From: a virus
DNA: 39,280 nucleotides
Virus record (IMG/VR): IMGVR_UViG_3300036046_000019
Span: 1-39,280 of that record
Reading direction: 5' to 3' (one strand)
The notes under the pieces are model-generated. The model was given only the letters and a program-made list of their open reading frames with translations, searched no databases and was not told the DNA's origin. Within the stretch, counting starts at the first letter, position 1; each line of letters starts with the position of its first letter. The position numbers and the translations under genes were made by a program. Positions 22,575 to 31,034 of this stretch are shown one piece after another.

Positions 22575-23982
22575 TGCCCAACACCTCATCGAGCAGCGCA
22601 CGCGCCGCCGCCAGTTCGGCTTCCGTCAACTCGGGCGGCGGCTCAATGAGCAACGCAGCCTTCAGCAGCACCCCCGGCGTGGCCTCGCTCGGCTGGTCTT
22701 CATCGGTCAGTATGCCACCGGGGGTGCGGTCAGCCGGTGCAAGCTCCTTTGGCAGGATCTTCGCATCGAGCAGGAGTTGCTGCGCCTGGGGGATGTCAAT
22801 GAGTTGCGAAGCGAGCATCGCGCTGATATTGGCGACTTGTTTCGTTTGAAGCTCGGCCTGCTTGGTGCGGTCAGTGATGTCGCTCGAACTCCATGCGAAC
22901 GTGGTGCTAAATGGATTGATGCGCTTGGTGAAGGTCACCCACTGTTTGGCCCACGCCGCAAGCCCCATGCCCTCAGCGCTTTCCTCCAGGATACGCGCCT
23001 GTTGCCCGTTACCGAGGCCTTGTCCCGTGAGCGGCCGCAGATCGCCGATGAATAGCCCAACCGCGTGCGAGTACAGTTGATCCGCCCGCTCACGTTCCTC
23101 GTTCAAATCGAACCCATCGGGAATGTCGGCCAGCGGGATTGTTACGAACGATGGCGGCCGCTCGGTGTCGAAGCCGGGGATGAGCACCGCGCCTTTGTAG
23201 ACGATGAACCCCTTCTGCACCGCATCGGCATCGGCAGAGAGCAGCCCTTGCTTCAGTTGCTTGTCGGTGACACCACTCACGAGATGGATGGCGCGATTGT
23301 TCTGGCCTGAAACCTTCTCGCGGAAATAGGTCTCAATCGCCTGCATCTTGACGATTGTTTCCCATGCCACTGAGGCTGCACACAAGCCGACGCCGTTCAG
23401 CAGTACATCGGGGCTGGGCATATCCGTGAAGTTTGCCACGAAATCCGCTGGCAACGGCTTGTACCCGTTCTTGAGCGTCTGGTAGTACGCGGGGATATTC
23501 GGGTCGCGGGTGCGGGTGATGCGGTGGCTGTCCAGGTGGTAGAGCCCTTCGACGCGCGATGCACCGCCACGGGTGGCCCTGGCAATCTCCACCCACGCGC
23601 CGTTATCGCAGAGCAGAAAGTCCTGGAGATGGCGTTGCAGCCCGCTTTCGAAGTCGCCATCAAACAGCTCGAACAACTCCTGGGCACGCCGGGCGCGGGT
23701 CGCAACATCCTTGGTATCTTCAATCGTGAAACCGCGCGCTACCTGCTTTTGGATGCTCTTCTTGACGGCGGCTGCCCACATGCCATCCATGAGCGGCGTG
23801 GCACGCAGCACGGCATCACGGGCATACGTGACCATCGTGCGTGCGGGCAAGCCCGTTTGCTGGGCGATACCCATCGTGGCCGCAAGGTCTGCCGGCCCGA
23901 GCAGGATGTGCATCACGCCGCCGGAAGCGGGCTGGATGTCATCGCGGGTCACACTGCGGCGGCGGTCGAGTACGTCGGTCAT
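22567..23982 (-). CDS. Portal protein
   Basis: 471 residues from the ATG at 23982, coupled to terminase by ATGA, with AGAGG upstream. It follows the large terminase gene, as portal genes normally do. The sequence has the alternating alpha/beta pattern of HK97/SPP1-type portals: an N-terminal wing (LCDNGAWVEIARATRGGASRVEGLYHLDSHRITRTRDP), the central stem with PLTGQGLGNGQQARILEESAEGMG, and a C-terminal helical crown that ends acidic. The dodecamer would sit at the capsid vertex, take up DNA from terminase and hold the tail connector. Confidence 0.87.
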   Translation of the reverse strand: MTDVLDRRRSVTRDDIQPASGGVMHILLGPADLAATMGIAQQTGLPARTMVTYARDAVLRATPLMDGMWAAAVKKSIQKQVARGFTIEDTKDVATRARRAQELFELFDGDFESGLQRHLQDFLLCDNGAWVEIARATRGGASRVEGLYHLDSHRITRTRDPNIPAYYQTLKNGYKPLPADFVANFTDMPSPDVLLNGVGLCAASVAWETIVKMQAIETYFREKVSGQNNRAIHLVSGVTDKQLKQGLLSADADAVQKGFIVYKGAVLIPGFDTERPPSFVTIPLADIPDGFDLNEERERADQLYSHAVGLFIGDLRPLTGQGLGNGQQARILEESAEGMGLAAWAKQWVTFTKRINPFSTTFAWSSSDITDRTKQAELQTKQVANISAMLASQLIDIPQAQQLLLDAKILPKELAPADRTPGGILTDEDQPSEATPGVLLKAALLIEPPPELTEAELAAARALLDEVLGNG

Positions 23983-25253
23983 TCGAACCTCTTGGCCCAT
24001 GCAAGGTACCGCAATGCATCGATCCCGTGATCGAAGGCTTTCACGATCTTACCACTGGCATCGCGGCGGTAGCTCGCCATCTCAGCGCGCAAGTCTGTGC
24101 AGCGTGGATGCACCAGGATGCGCCGGTAGCCATTGGCGTCGGGTGCGAGCATCGCGCGCAGCGTCTTGATGCTTTCTTCCACGTTGCCCGGCTTCCCCAT
24201 CGTAAAGATGCCCTCGGCATGCAGCCGGCCACGCAGTTCGGCGGCGCTGCTGTCACACGCCGCAGCGTCGGGCGCGGGGTACGGCAGCGCGAGCACGTCG
24301 GCAAGATGCTGGTCAGAAAGCGTTTTGGCGGCATAACTTTCGGCAAACACACACAGCCGACCATCGGCACGCTCCTGTACCAAGAGGATCGCACGCGGGT
24401 GGCTCTCGACAGTCCACAGATGCGTTGCCGCATCGCGTGCGCCACTATACCCATCATCGACGGCCCAGTAGACTGAGCCAGCGCCCTCCTGGTAGTCAGC
24501 CGCCTCCGTGACGTTGCCGTCGTCTGGCCCATCGCGCCACACATCGAAGATCAGGCCGGTTGCCTGTACCCAGAGACCTTTTGCCAGACGCTCAGCATCG
24601 ACGCCCGTCAGGCTTTCGAGCCGGATGAGGTAATCCGCCGGATTGTACGGATTGTCACTGGCCCGTGAGTAATAGACCCGTGCTTCAGCGCCCGCAATCA
24701 GGCGACGATAGATCCAATGGGTTGGCGCATCGGGATTGCACGAGAGGAGGATCTGTCGCCACGAGGCAGCGCGTCCGCGCATGCGGCCTGAGACGGCGTT
24801 GAAGTCACTTTCCTCGAACTCGGTTGCTTCCTCCATCCATGCAATATCAACGCCGCCTTCGGCACCAATCGAGCGCAGTCGCTCGCGCTGGTCGTCGCCG
24901 TCAAGGCCCGCATAGATCAGCAACGAACCATTGGCGTACTCAAACCGGCTCTTGCTCGGCATGTGCTTGACACGCGGATCGGGGCCGATCACCGCGCGCT
25001 TCAGCAGCTCGGCCGTGCTGTTCGTGATGCTCACGCGCGCCTTTCGCAGCAACAGCGCCGTGGCACCGGGATACCGCAGGCAGTAGCCATGCAGCTTTTC
25101 GGCGGCGATACGGCTTTTGCCACCCCCAGCCGAGCCGGTGAGCAGCACCACCGGCGATTGATCCCGCCACGGCGCCACCTGCCACGCCAGCGGGTGGTAT
25201 GGGGCAATCAGTCGTACCGGGCGCTTACTCGGTTGGGGTGTCGCTCCAAGCAT
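23979..25253 (-). CDS. terL: Terminase large subunit
   Basis: 424 residues. It packages DNA with ATP and cuts it. ATPase: Walker A GSAGGGKS (40-47) and Walker B VDIAWMEEA with the catalytic Glu. Nuclease (RNase H-like): WAVDDGYSG, a second acidic site in ACDSSAAEL, and DHGIDALRYL near the end. All main motifs are intact. It overlaps the small-subunit gene by 29 bases and is coupled to portal by ATGA. The type of packaging (cos or pac) cannot be told from this sequence. Confidence 0.94.
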   Translation of the reverse strand: MLGATPQPSKRPVRLIAPYHPLAWQVAPWRDQSPVVLLTGSAGGGKSRIAAEKLHGYCLRYPGATALLLRKARVSITNSTAELLKRAVIGPDPRVKHMPSKSRFEYANGSLLIYAGLDGDDQRERLRSIGAEGGVDIAWMEEATEFEESDFNAVSGRMRGRAASWRQILLSCNPDAPTHWIYRRLIAGAEARVYYSRASDNPYNPADYLIRLESLTGVDAERLAKGLWVQATGLIFDVWRDGPDDGNVTEAADYQEGAGSVYWAVDDGYSGARDAATHLWTVESHPRAILLVQERADGRLCVFAESYAAKTLSDQHLADVLALPYPAPDAAACDSSAAELRGRLHAEGIFTMGKPGNVEESIKTLRAMLAPDANGYRRILVHPRCTDLRAEMASYRRDASGKIVKAFDHGIDALRYLAWAKRFE

Positions 25254-25737
25254 CAGGGGAGGCGTCCTTTGTCGCGTAGCTCTTCATCGTCAGTTCGCCG
25301 CTGTGCTCCTGCACATCCGTCCAGAGCTTGTAATGCTTGCCCAGTTGCACTAGCGCCGCTTGGGCATCGTACAGCTCGATCGTGACCGTGCCCTCAATGC
25401 TCTTGCTGTACTTCTTCACCAGATGCATCAGGCCGGCGGCTTGCGCTGCTTTGAGATCAAGTTTGATTCCGCGCCCAGTTACACTGAAAAACCCGTCAAG
25501 ATTGCCGCGAGCCATCTCGGTAAGGCGGCTCAGGATCTCGGCCTTGGGCATGGCGTGCTCGGCCATTGTCATGTCAACCGCCGCGCGAATCTCAACATTT
25601 CTCAACAGCGCATACCCGATCGACGCGAGCGATGCGCGCGTGCCACTGTAGCCGGCACGCGCGGCGGCCTCAGTGGCATTGAGACAGGCCACATAGTGCT
25701 GCACAAACAGGCGCTGCTTATCGGTCAGATCGCTCAC
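25225..25737 (-). CDS. terS: Terminase small subunit
   Basis: 170 residues of the Terminase_2 type: TDKQRLFVQHYVACLNATEAAARAGYSG is the helix-turn-helix start of these DNA-recognition subunits. It is followed by a helical oligomerisation region (TRASLASIGYALLRNVEIRAAVD) and a beta-containing tail. It starts with GTG overlapping the stop of the fibre adaptor gene (GTGA) and overlaps the large-subunit gene by 29 bases. It selects the phage DNA for packaging. Confidence 0.88.
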   Translation of the reverse strand: MSDLTDKQRLFVQHYVACLNATEAAARAGYSGTRASLASIGYALLRNVEIRAAVDMTMAEHAMPKAEILSRLTEMARGNLDGFFSVTGRGIKLDLKAAQAAGLMHLVKKYSKSIEGTVTIELYDAQAALVQLGKHYKLWTDVQEHSGELTMKSYATKDASPDAWSDTPTE

Positions 25738-26042
25738 GGCAACCCCACCGGAATTTCGCGGATTGTCACCAGAATGCGCTGCACATCGATTTCGCCATTG
25801 CTGAACGTGGCACTGAACGCTACTTCATACGTGGTACCGAGCGCACCACCCGAGAGCCGCACAGTGCCAATCGCCCCACTCACACCAGTTGCGCCGACAG
25901 TAAGCCCTGCTGGCGATGCGCTCACACTCAGACTACTGAGCGTTGCGCCGCCGGCCACAATCTCGCTGTCTTCCCATGTGACACTAAAGTCACGGGTTGC
26001 ACTTGGATCTTTCTGAAAGCGCGGGGATGTGGTTGTTCGCAT
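25734..26042 (-). CDS. Small fibre-tail adaptor-like beta protein
   Basis: 102 residues. The pattern SVTWEDSEIVAGGATLSSLSVSASPAGLTVGA, then SGAIGTVRLSGGALGTTYEVAFSATFSNGEIDVQRILVTI, is that of the phage fibre-tail adaptor family: a small beta-sandwich found beside fibre genes. It overlaps both neighbours (TGATG and GTGA). It probably links the fibre encoded just upstream to the virion. It is unusual to find it directly before terminase. Confidence 0.68.
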   Translation of the reverse strand: MRTTTSPRFQKDPSATRDFSVTWEDSEIVAGGATLSSLSVSASPAGLTVGATGVSGAIGTVRLSGGALGTTYEVAFSATFSNGEIDVQRILVTIREIPVGLP

Positions 26043-27919
26043 CAGTCGGCCTCATAAACATGAGCACGCATCTGGGATCGATAGTATGTCGCATGATGTG
26101 GCACCGGGTAGCGCTCCTGACGCACCGCCTGATAGATATCGGACTGCAAGGCCGCGCGATACCGTGTGATTTCCGGCCGCGCGCGGTAAGCCGGCGCGGC
26201 CGGGACAATCGTGGCCGCATCGAGCGAAGCTGCTACCCGTGCGCGGGTCTCTGCCGTCATCAGCAGCGCACGCACCATCGGCAGAGCCGTAGCCCCACGG
26301 CCAGCCGAGCGCGCCACAGCTGAGAGCAGCACCGCGCGGATGAGTGCCCCCCGCGCCTGGCTTATCGCCAGCGCGCTCGCCTGGATAGCCAATGTTCGCA
26401 CGGCCGCAGCATCGCTTCGACCAGCCGAGCGCGCCATGGATTGGATGTCGCGCATCAGTGTAGCCGCGCTTCCGGCGCGACTACGCGCGTAGCCAGTGGC
26501 CACGAGCAATACCAGGCCGGCGGCATAGTCCACCGCGCCACGGCTCGTCGCACGCGCCACCGCCACGAGTGCAGCCTGGCGAGTTGCGGCGGCATCTGCA
26601 CGCGCATGCACACGCGCAAGTGCCTGGAGTGCCACCACACGGATGAGTGGTGCTTGGATGCGCGACGTTGCCCGAGCAAGCGCGCGCACATCACGAGATA
26701 ACTGGGCGGGTGCGTGCATCGTACTCGCTGCGCGCGCGCTTGCGACGAGCATGGTTTGCCGCAGTGCCGCCGCACGCACCCGCGCCGTGGCGCGATCGAG
26801 GGCTGCGAGCGCCACGGCGCGGTGCGCGGTGGCCTGGCCTGTACTTTGGCTGCGGTCACTCGCCACCACCGCACGGCTGGCAATCGGCTGTGCGGTGGCA
26901 CTGGCAGCCGATCTGGCCGAGGCGTGCAGTGCTGCCGTACGAATGACGTGTGCATGGACTGCCGAGCGCGCCGCATCGGATGCCGTGATGCTCCGGCTTG
27001 TGGGGAGTGCGCCATTCGCACGGCTCTGGCCCCGGCCCGTGGGCACAGCGGCACGCGCGGCCAGGAGAGCAGCAGCACCCCGCGCCTGGCCGCGTGCGTG
27101 CGCCGCCAGTGAGCGATCCAGTGGGAGTGCAGCGAACGCTCGACTGAACGCACGCGCGGTGGCTACCACATCAACCGCTACCCCACCAGCAGGCGCATAC
27201 ACGGCGCGCCGTATCTGTGGCCGCACCACGCCCCACGGATCGGCGGCGAGTATGCGCCACTCGGCAGCGTCGAGGACGCGCGCCCAGATCAGGATCAGGA
27301 GGTCAGTACACTCCCAATTTTGCTGGCCGGTATAGTAGTCCTTGCCAATGTAGATGCGCGTGTTGGCGCTGTTCGCCGTCTCTGTGGACGCCCCACTCGC
27401 CACCTCGACACCGTCGCTCCACACACGCGATGTGGTGCCGTCGTTTGAGCCGCCCAGCAGATACACATCGCCGTTGTCGTCGGCCACGCCGGCGGCGGAC
27501 GTGACCGTTGCTGCGCCGTACGTTCCGACAACCCCCGTGTCATCAACATAGAGACCGCACACGGGAGCTGAACTGCTGGCGAACTCCGCAACAAGACGCT
27601 CAGCGTAAAATGACGTGGTGTGGCGTTTCAGCCCCGCGATCGTCCATTTACCCTCGATCGCCATCGGCGCTTGGCCCATCGTGAAATAGAACCCGTTGCC
27701 GCCGTAGGCCGTGCCAGGCCCGAGGATCGTATCACGCAGGTACCAGCCGGTGCCCTCATTCGTCGCACTGATCACGCCCTGGCGACTCAGTGCCCAGGCC
27801 GTGCCGGTATTGAGCCCGAGCGGAATAATCAGCGCCAAATCCCGCCACAAACCACGGTAGGCCGGTGCCACATCGACGTGACGCCAGCCGTAACTTGTTG
27901 GCTTGCGCGGGAATTTCAC
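26042..27919 (-). CDS. Tail fibre with lectin-like head and exact 20-residue repeats
   Basis: 625 residues from GTG (TAGTG overlap). Residues about 30-225 form a LamG/concanavalin-like domain that ends LAADPWGVVRPQIRR; such domains followed by a DPW/NPW motif are common in phage tail proteins and bind sugars. Residues about 251-570 are 16 copies of a 20-residue Ala/Arg repeat. For 11 copies in a row (251-470) there is no gap: Arg sits at position 6 in nearly all copies and at 10 and 17 in many; one residue is inserted later. The C-terminus (about 575-625) is Tyr/Arg/Pro-rich. The repeats probably make a fibre shaft. The protein may bind host surface glycans. Confidence 0.75.
   Translation of the reverse strand: MKFPRKPTSYGWRHVDVAPAYRGLWRDLALIIPLGLNTGTAWALSRQGVISATNEGTGWYLRDTILGPGTAYGGNGFYFTMGQAPMAIEGKWTIAGLKRHTTSFYAERLVAEFASSSAPVCGLYVDDTGVVGTYGAATVTSAAGVADDNGDVYLLGGSNDGTTSRVWSDGVEVASGASTETANSANTRIYIGKDYYTGQQNWECTDLLILIWARVLDAAEWRILAADPWGVVRPQIRRAVYAPAGGVAVDVVATARAFSRAFAALPLDRSLAAHARGQARGAAALLAARAAVPTGRGQSRANGALPTSRSITASDAARSAVHAHVIRTAALHASARSAASATAQPIASRAVVASDRSQSTGQATAHRAVALAALDRATARVRAAALRQTMLVASARAASTMHAPAQLSRDVRALARATSRIQAPLIRVVALQALARVHARADAAATRQAALVAVARATSRGAVDYAAGLVLLVATGYARSRAGSAATLMRDIQSMARSAGRSDAAAVRTLAIQASALAISQARGALIRAVLLSAVARSAGRGATALPMVRALLMTAETRARVAASLDAATIVPAAPAYRARPEITRYRAALQSDIYQAVRQERYPVPHHATYYRSQMRAHVYEAD
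26210..27169 (-). repeat. 60-base degenerate tandem repeat coding the fibre shaft
   Basis: Sixteen units of 60 bases (20 codons) within the fibre gene. DNA identity is modest but the protein register is kept exactly for eleven units. A unit reads roughly: hydrophobic, x, Ala, x, Ala/Asp, Arg, Ala/Ser, x, Ser/Ala, Arg, then Ala-rich with Arg at position 17. Confidence 0.75.
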
Positions 27920-28407
27920 TATTGCGCCTCGGTAATAATCGGCTCCAGGCTCACTTCGTGGTCTCCAGCCGTACTGCTAAGTGCCTGATTTGTCCCGTTG
28001 AAGACCACAACGCGTGCGTAGCGTGTGCCAATCTCAATCTCCCGACTCCACTCCTGGGCGGTCGTGACGTTGTTCACGGGCATGCTCCCCACAAATTCGA
28101 GCTGCGAGAGGATCTCCGCATCGCTCATCGCGCCGTCGCCAGCCGGCATGTCGGCCCCGCCGTCAAACGTCGTGTTATCGGCGCTCGTGGCGAGATAGAC
28201 ACGCACGGGCGTGCCAGCGGTCGGCGCGGCGCCGAACCGGGTTTTCACCCGCACCCGGTAGCGTCCGGCGCGGGTAGCACCAAGATCGGCGCTCGCCGAG
28301 GCGCGCCCGGCTGAGGCGTTAAGCGACGTGAGTGTGAGCACTGCTGTGCCGCCACTGGTTTTGAACGTGACGATCGTGCCGCTTTCGACAAGGATCTGGC
28401 TTGGCAC
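27919..28407 (-). CDS. Phage structural beta protein (fibre region)
   Basis: 162 residues from GTG at 28407, five bases after a strong AGGAGG and overlapping the previous stop by one base (TAGTG). Long upstream open frame on this strand is not used. The sequence GRYRVRVKTRFGAAPTAGTPVRVYLATSADNTTFDGGAD and IGTRYARVVVFNGTNQALSS is a beta-rich pattern common among phage structural proteins near fibre genes. Its exact role is unknown; it lies between two fibre genes, so fibre or tail assembly is likely. Confidence 0.62.
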   Translation of the reverse strand: MPSQILVESGTIVTFKTSGGTAVLTLTSLNASAGRASASADLGATRAGRYRVRVKTRFGAAPTAGTPVRVYLATSADNTTFDGGADMPAGDGAMSDAEILSQLEFVGSMPVNNVTTAQEWSREIEIGTRYARVVVFNGTNQALSSTAGDHEVSLEPIITEAQ

Positions 28408-28796
28408 TACAGCCTCCTGGCTTTCGCCACCTGCCACGCCTGCACACCGCCGGGGAAGCCGAGTGCGTCGGCGAGCGAGGTCGTTCGGCTTTGGAGGGCC
28501 ACGAGGTTCGTGCGCGTGGTGGTGCCCGCCCCGAACGCAGCGGCAAGTGAAGCGCGGGTGTTGGCACCTTTGAGATTGACGTTGCCCATCGAAAGCAGCA
28601 CCTGCACGCGCGTGCGCTCGGCAGCCGTGGCAGCGCTCCACTCGCTCGGCACAATCGCTTCCCAGAGTTCGTAGGCTGGCACGATGGTGCGCTCGACTGC
28701 GACGATGGCCGCGTTGAGAGTGGATGCGGCTGTCACATCGGTGAGACTGGTGTAGGCTGGCTTCTGTAACTCGGCAGCCAACTCGACATAGCCCAT
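28407..28796 (-). CDS. Small helical protein of the fibre region
   Basis: 129 residues, mostly helical and rich in Ala. The opening GYVELAAELQKPAYTSLTDVTAASTLNAAI is typical of a small phage protein often found near tail fibre and lysis genes. GGGAGG lies six bases before ATG. No function can be read from the sequence. Confidence 0.58.
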   Translation of the reverse strand: MGYVELAAELQKPAYTSLTDVTAASTLNAAIVAVERTIVPAYELWEAIVPSEWSAATAAERTRVQVLLSMGNVNLKGANTRASLAAAFGAGTTTRTNLVALQSRTTSLADALGFPGGVQAWQVAKARRL

Positions 28797-28807
28797 CGCA
28801 TGCCTCC

Positions 28808-29455
28808 CTAGTCCAGCGTGAGGCTAAAGCCGTTTGCCGCCACACTTGGGGTATCGCCGATATTGACCGTGGTAAAGCGCGAGCGCGCAATGATCATCGC
28901 GCCATCGGCGGTAATATCGATCGCGCTTCCGCCAGCCGTGGCGGCAAGCTGGAGGCTATTCCCGCTCGGTGCCCGCACAAAATATTCAGTGCCTGCACTC
29001 AGACCAGTCGGCAGCGTTGAGCCTGCCGGTGCCCACACGATCACCTTCGTGTCCGCAACCCACGAATGCCCCGGCGCCCACACGAGGTCGCCTGTCGCAA
29101 GGCCCACGGCCATTGGGATCAGCTGATCACACAAATAGGCCCACACGCGGAGTGTGCCGCCCGAGGACGCGGTGTACCAGCCAAACGCTTTCACCAAACC
29201 CGCTTGCGCGCTGGTTGCCTGGGGGAAACCGACCGACGTAGCATTCAGCTTCGGGTTGGCCGAGGGGAAGTTAGTCGTATTGTTGGTGACCGAGACACGC
29301 GCATACGCGCCGTAGTTGGCCTCCACGCCACCCGAGCCATCATCGGCTGGTGCGGTGGTGAACAGCGCGCCGAACAGGGTGGCATCGGCAGCGAACGCCG
29401 TACCGCCGAACAGCTCGTTGAGAATCGCTAGTTCGGTTGCATCAACCAGTGACAT
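28808..29455 (-). CDS. Tail fibre-type protein
   Basis: 215 residues from the ATG at 29455 (AGGAGG nine bases upstream). The sequence LAILNELFGGTAFAADATLFGALFTTAPADDGSGGVEANYGAYARVSVTNNTTNFP is the pattern of a beta-sandwich phage protein family usually annotated as tail fibre. The C-terminal part adds a second beta domain (WAPAGSTLPTGLSAGTEYFVRAPSGNSLQL). It overlaps the end of the holin-like gene by 14 bases. It probably joins the adaptor and fibre genes downstream in one virion part. Confidence 0.62.
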   Translation of the reverse strand: MSLVDATELAILNELFGGTAFAADATLFGALFTTAPADDGSGGVEANYGAYARVSVTNNTTNFPSANPKLNATSVGFPQATSAQAGLVKAFGWYTASSGGTLRVWAYLCDQLIPMAVGLATGDLVWAPGHSWVADTKVIVWAPAGSTLPTGLSAGTEYFVRAPSGNSLQLAATAGGSAIDITADGAMIIARSRFTTVNIGDTPSVAANGFSLTLD

Positions 29456-29756
29456 GGCGCGGTTCCTCCTGGGGGTTGCGCTCGGCTGCCCGCACGCGCT
29501 CAGCCGCCGCATCGGTGCGGGTGACACCAGCCGCAGCGCCGGCAGCCAGGATGCCGGAGATCACGGTCTGCGCGATCGTCGGCTGCGTGAACACCACATC
29601 CGAGGCCAGTGCTGTGAGAAACGCCGCAGCAATGCCGGAGACCAGAGCAACGGCGATCAGGAGTGGCGTCGGGGCGGCAGGGGCCGCTGCTTTGAACAGC
29701 GCCACCAGCAGGGCACATAGCGTGGCCGCGGCGGTGGTGTCGATAGCAAAGTCCAT
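29442..29756 (-). CDS. Holin-like membrane protein
   Basis: 104 residues with three likely membrane helices (about 7-23, 30-48, 58-80) and a charged tail. AAGGAG precedes ATG at a good distance. It lies three genes after the amidase, in a lysis cassette, so it is a reasonable holin that would open the membrane for the amidase. Holins share little sequence, so the call rests on size, topology and place. Confidence 0.6.
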   Translation of the reverse strand: MDFAIDTTAAATLCALLVALFKAAAPAAPTPLLIAVALVSGIAAAFLTALASDVVFTQPTIAQTVISGILAAGAAAGVTRTDAAAERVRAAERNPQEEPRHVTG

Positions 29757-29758
29757 GG

Positions 29759-30103
29759 CTAGGCTCCTTCTACGCGCTCACGCGCGCGCACTTTCTCTCC
29801 AGACGTTAAGCCGATATGGCGCTCGATTTGCGCGATCTGAAACTGCATGACGGCGAGCGTTTTCCCGATTTGTTCCATTGCCTGCGCCGTCGTCTCCTGC
29901 GCTTTGACGCGGCGCTCCTCCAAATCGCGCCGCCACTGGCGCTCCTCTTTCGCAGCCGTCTCTTCGGCGGTGTCCTCATGCGTCCACGATTTCGTAAGGT
30001 ACGGCCAGACCTGTTTTTCCAGGAACGCCCAGAGCGCAACGGCAGCCGGAATGATGAGCAAGGTTACCCACCACGGGATGTCAGGTGTAGGTGTAGCAGT
30101 CAT
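29759..30103 (-). CDS. Membrane-anchored coiled-coil protein of the lysis cassette
   Basis: 114 residues with one N-terminal helix (VTLLIIPAAVALWAFLEKQVWPYL) and a long charged coiled coil (EETAAKEERQWRRDLEERRVKAQETTAQAMEQIGKTLAVMQFQIAQIERHI). It starts in an ATGA overlap. It may be a holin partner or an anchored lysis regulator. The topology resembles some holin accessory proteins; it is not a clear spanin, which would not be needed if the host lacks a typical outer membrane. Confidence 0.58.
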   Translation of the reverse strand: MTATPTPDIPWWVTLLIIPAAVALWAFLEKQVWPYLTKSWTHEDTAEETAAKEERQWRRDLEERRVKAQETTAQAMEQIGKTLAVMQFQIAQIERHIGLTSGEKVRARERVEGA

Positions 30104-30312
30104 GCCGGATGCTCCGGGCGCATGAGCGCCTCCAGCGCACTCACACGCTCATCAAGCGCCGCGTACGGCGTCGTGAGCATTGCCGCCGTCTGCGACTGCA
30201 CGTTGTGGCGCTGTGCCTCCCCGATCTGGAGGTCAAGCGCGAGCATGTCATCGGCAAAGCGCCGGATGAGCGCCGAACGTTGCTCGAGCAGATCACCGAG
30301 TCGGTCACTCAC
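30100..30312 (-). CDS. Small coiled-coil protein of the lysis cassette
   Basis: 70 residues from GTG at 30312, which overlaps the amidase stop (GTGA) with GGAGG upstream; it ends in an ATGA overlap with the next gene. The sequence is helical throughout with regular Leu spacing. It may bind the membrane coiled-coil protein encoded next. No family is known to me. Confidence 0.55.
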   Translation of the reverse strand: MSDRLGDLLEQRSALIRRFADDMLALDLQIGEAQRHNVQSQTAAMLTTPYAALDERVSALEALMRPEHPA

Positions 30313-30806
30313 AGCGCCTTCCTCCACAACAACGCGCGCCAGAGCAGATCGAGGAGATCGAAGCCACGCGGATCGTTTTTGCCATAGGCATCAATGAGCG
30401 CATGGGTGAGTACTGGCAGCGCGCCATGGCGCTGCCACCAGGCCGCAACCTGCCACGCACATGCGTGATACTGCGCGTCGGTGTAGGGGTCTTTCCCGTT
30501 ACCGAGGTTCTCCAGTTCGATATTGAGACTGATCTGATTGGCGTTGCCGGCATCACCAGATGCCGTGGTGTAGCGCCCAATGTTCGAGAAACCTACTGTG
30601 TGAGCGGCAAGGACATCGGGCACCATGCGAATGATGCGGCCGTCCTTGGGGATAAGGACGTGAGTAGAGACGCCCTTGGGGTTGTTAATGAGCCACTTGA
30701 GCGAGTCGGTTCCTGCCGTGTGGTGCAGCACGATACAGCTGATCTTCGCGTTGCCACGGCTGCTGAAGTGCATCGAGCGTTGCTCGGCTTGGGTGGGTGG
30801 TACCAT
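30309..30806 (-). CDS. Endolysin, N-acetylmuramoyl-L-alanine amidase
   Basis: 165 residues of the Amidase_2 (T7 lysozyme-like) family. ATG at 30806 overlaps the previous stop (TGATG) and has GGAGG upstream. Zinc ligand LHHTAG (28-29) and a second His in LTHALIDAYGKNDPRGFD near the C-terminus are both present; this last stretch is the usual H...K.DP pattern. It cuts the bond between muramic acid and peptide in peptidoglycan. There is no separate cell-wall-binding domain and no signal peptide, so it depends on a holin. Confidence 0.9.
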   Translation of the reverse strand: MVPPTQAEQRSMHFSSRGNAKISCIVLHHTAGTDSLKWLINNPKGVSTHVLIPKDGRIIRMVPDVLAAHTVGFSNIGRYTTASGDAGNANQISLNIELENLGNGKDPYTDAQYHACAWQVAAWWQRHGALPVLTHALIDAYGKNDPRGFDLLDLLWRALLWRKAL

Positions 30807-30964
30807 CACCGCAACCTCCACCCGCGCAGCTCCAGGCGCAGCAGCTCACTGAGCAAATACACGAGACGCCACGCCAGGCGCGCACCACGGGGCGTGTGCC
30901 GATAGGGCCGCTTGGGGCGATTGGGGAGACGCAAGGGGCGTGGGTTGTGGGAGTGGTTGGTCAT
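30806..30964 (-). CDS. Small basic protein at the start of the late operon
   Basis: 52 residues, Arg/Pro/Leu-rich, starting MTNHSHNPRPLR. It ends in a TGATG overlap with the amidase gene, which suggests real translation, but there is no clear ribosome site. It has a C-terminal amphipathic helix (WRLVYLLSELLRLELRGWRLR would bind membrane). It may be a leader peptide for amidase expression. Confidence 0.4.
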   Translation of the reverse strand: MTNHSHNPRPLRLPNRPKRPYRHTPRGARLAWRLVYLLSELLRLELRGWRLR

Positions 30965-30984
30965 TGGGTGTGCGCCTGGGTGTA

Positions 30985-31025
30985 CAAAACAAAAACGGGC
31001 TGCCCTCGCACGCGCAAGGCAGCCC
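30985..31025 (-). terminator. Strong intrinsic terminator before the late operon
   Basis: On the minus strand GGGCTGCC (31025-31018) pairs with GGCAGCCC (31004-30997) around a 13-base loop, then TTTTTGTTTTGT follows. It lies only a few bases after the predicted start of a promoter and ahead of the lysis and morphogenesis genes. It would end transcripts from both that promoter and the upstream surface-protein gene. Confidence 0.8.
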
Positions 31026-31034
31026 ACCAAGAAG

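Noticed and set aside
28408-28890. N-terminal extension of the structural beta protein to a 323-residue product
   Set aside because: The extension overlaps the 129-residue gene on the same strand and is Arg/Cys/His-rich; GTG at 28407 with AGGAGG is a much better start.
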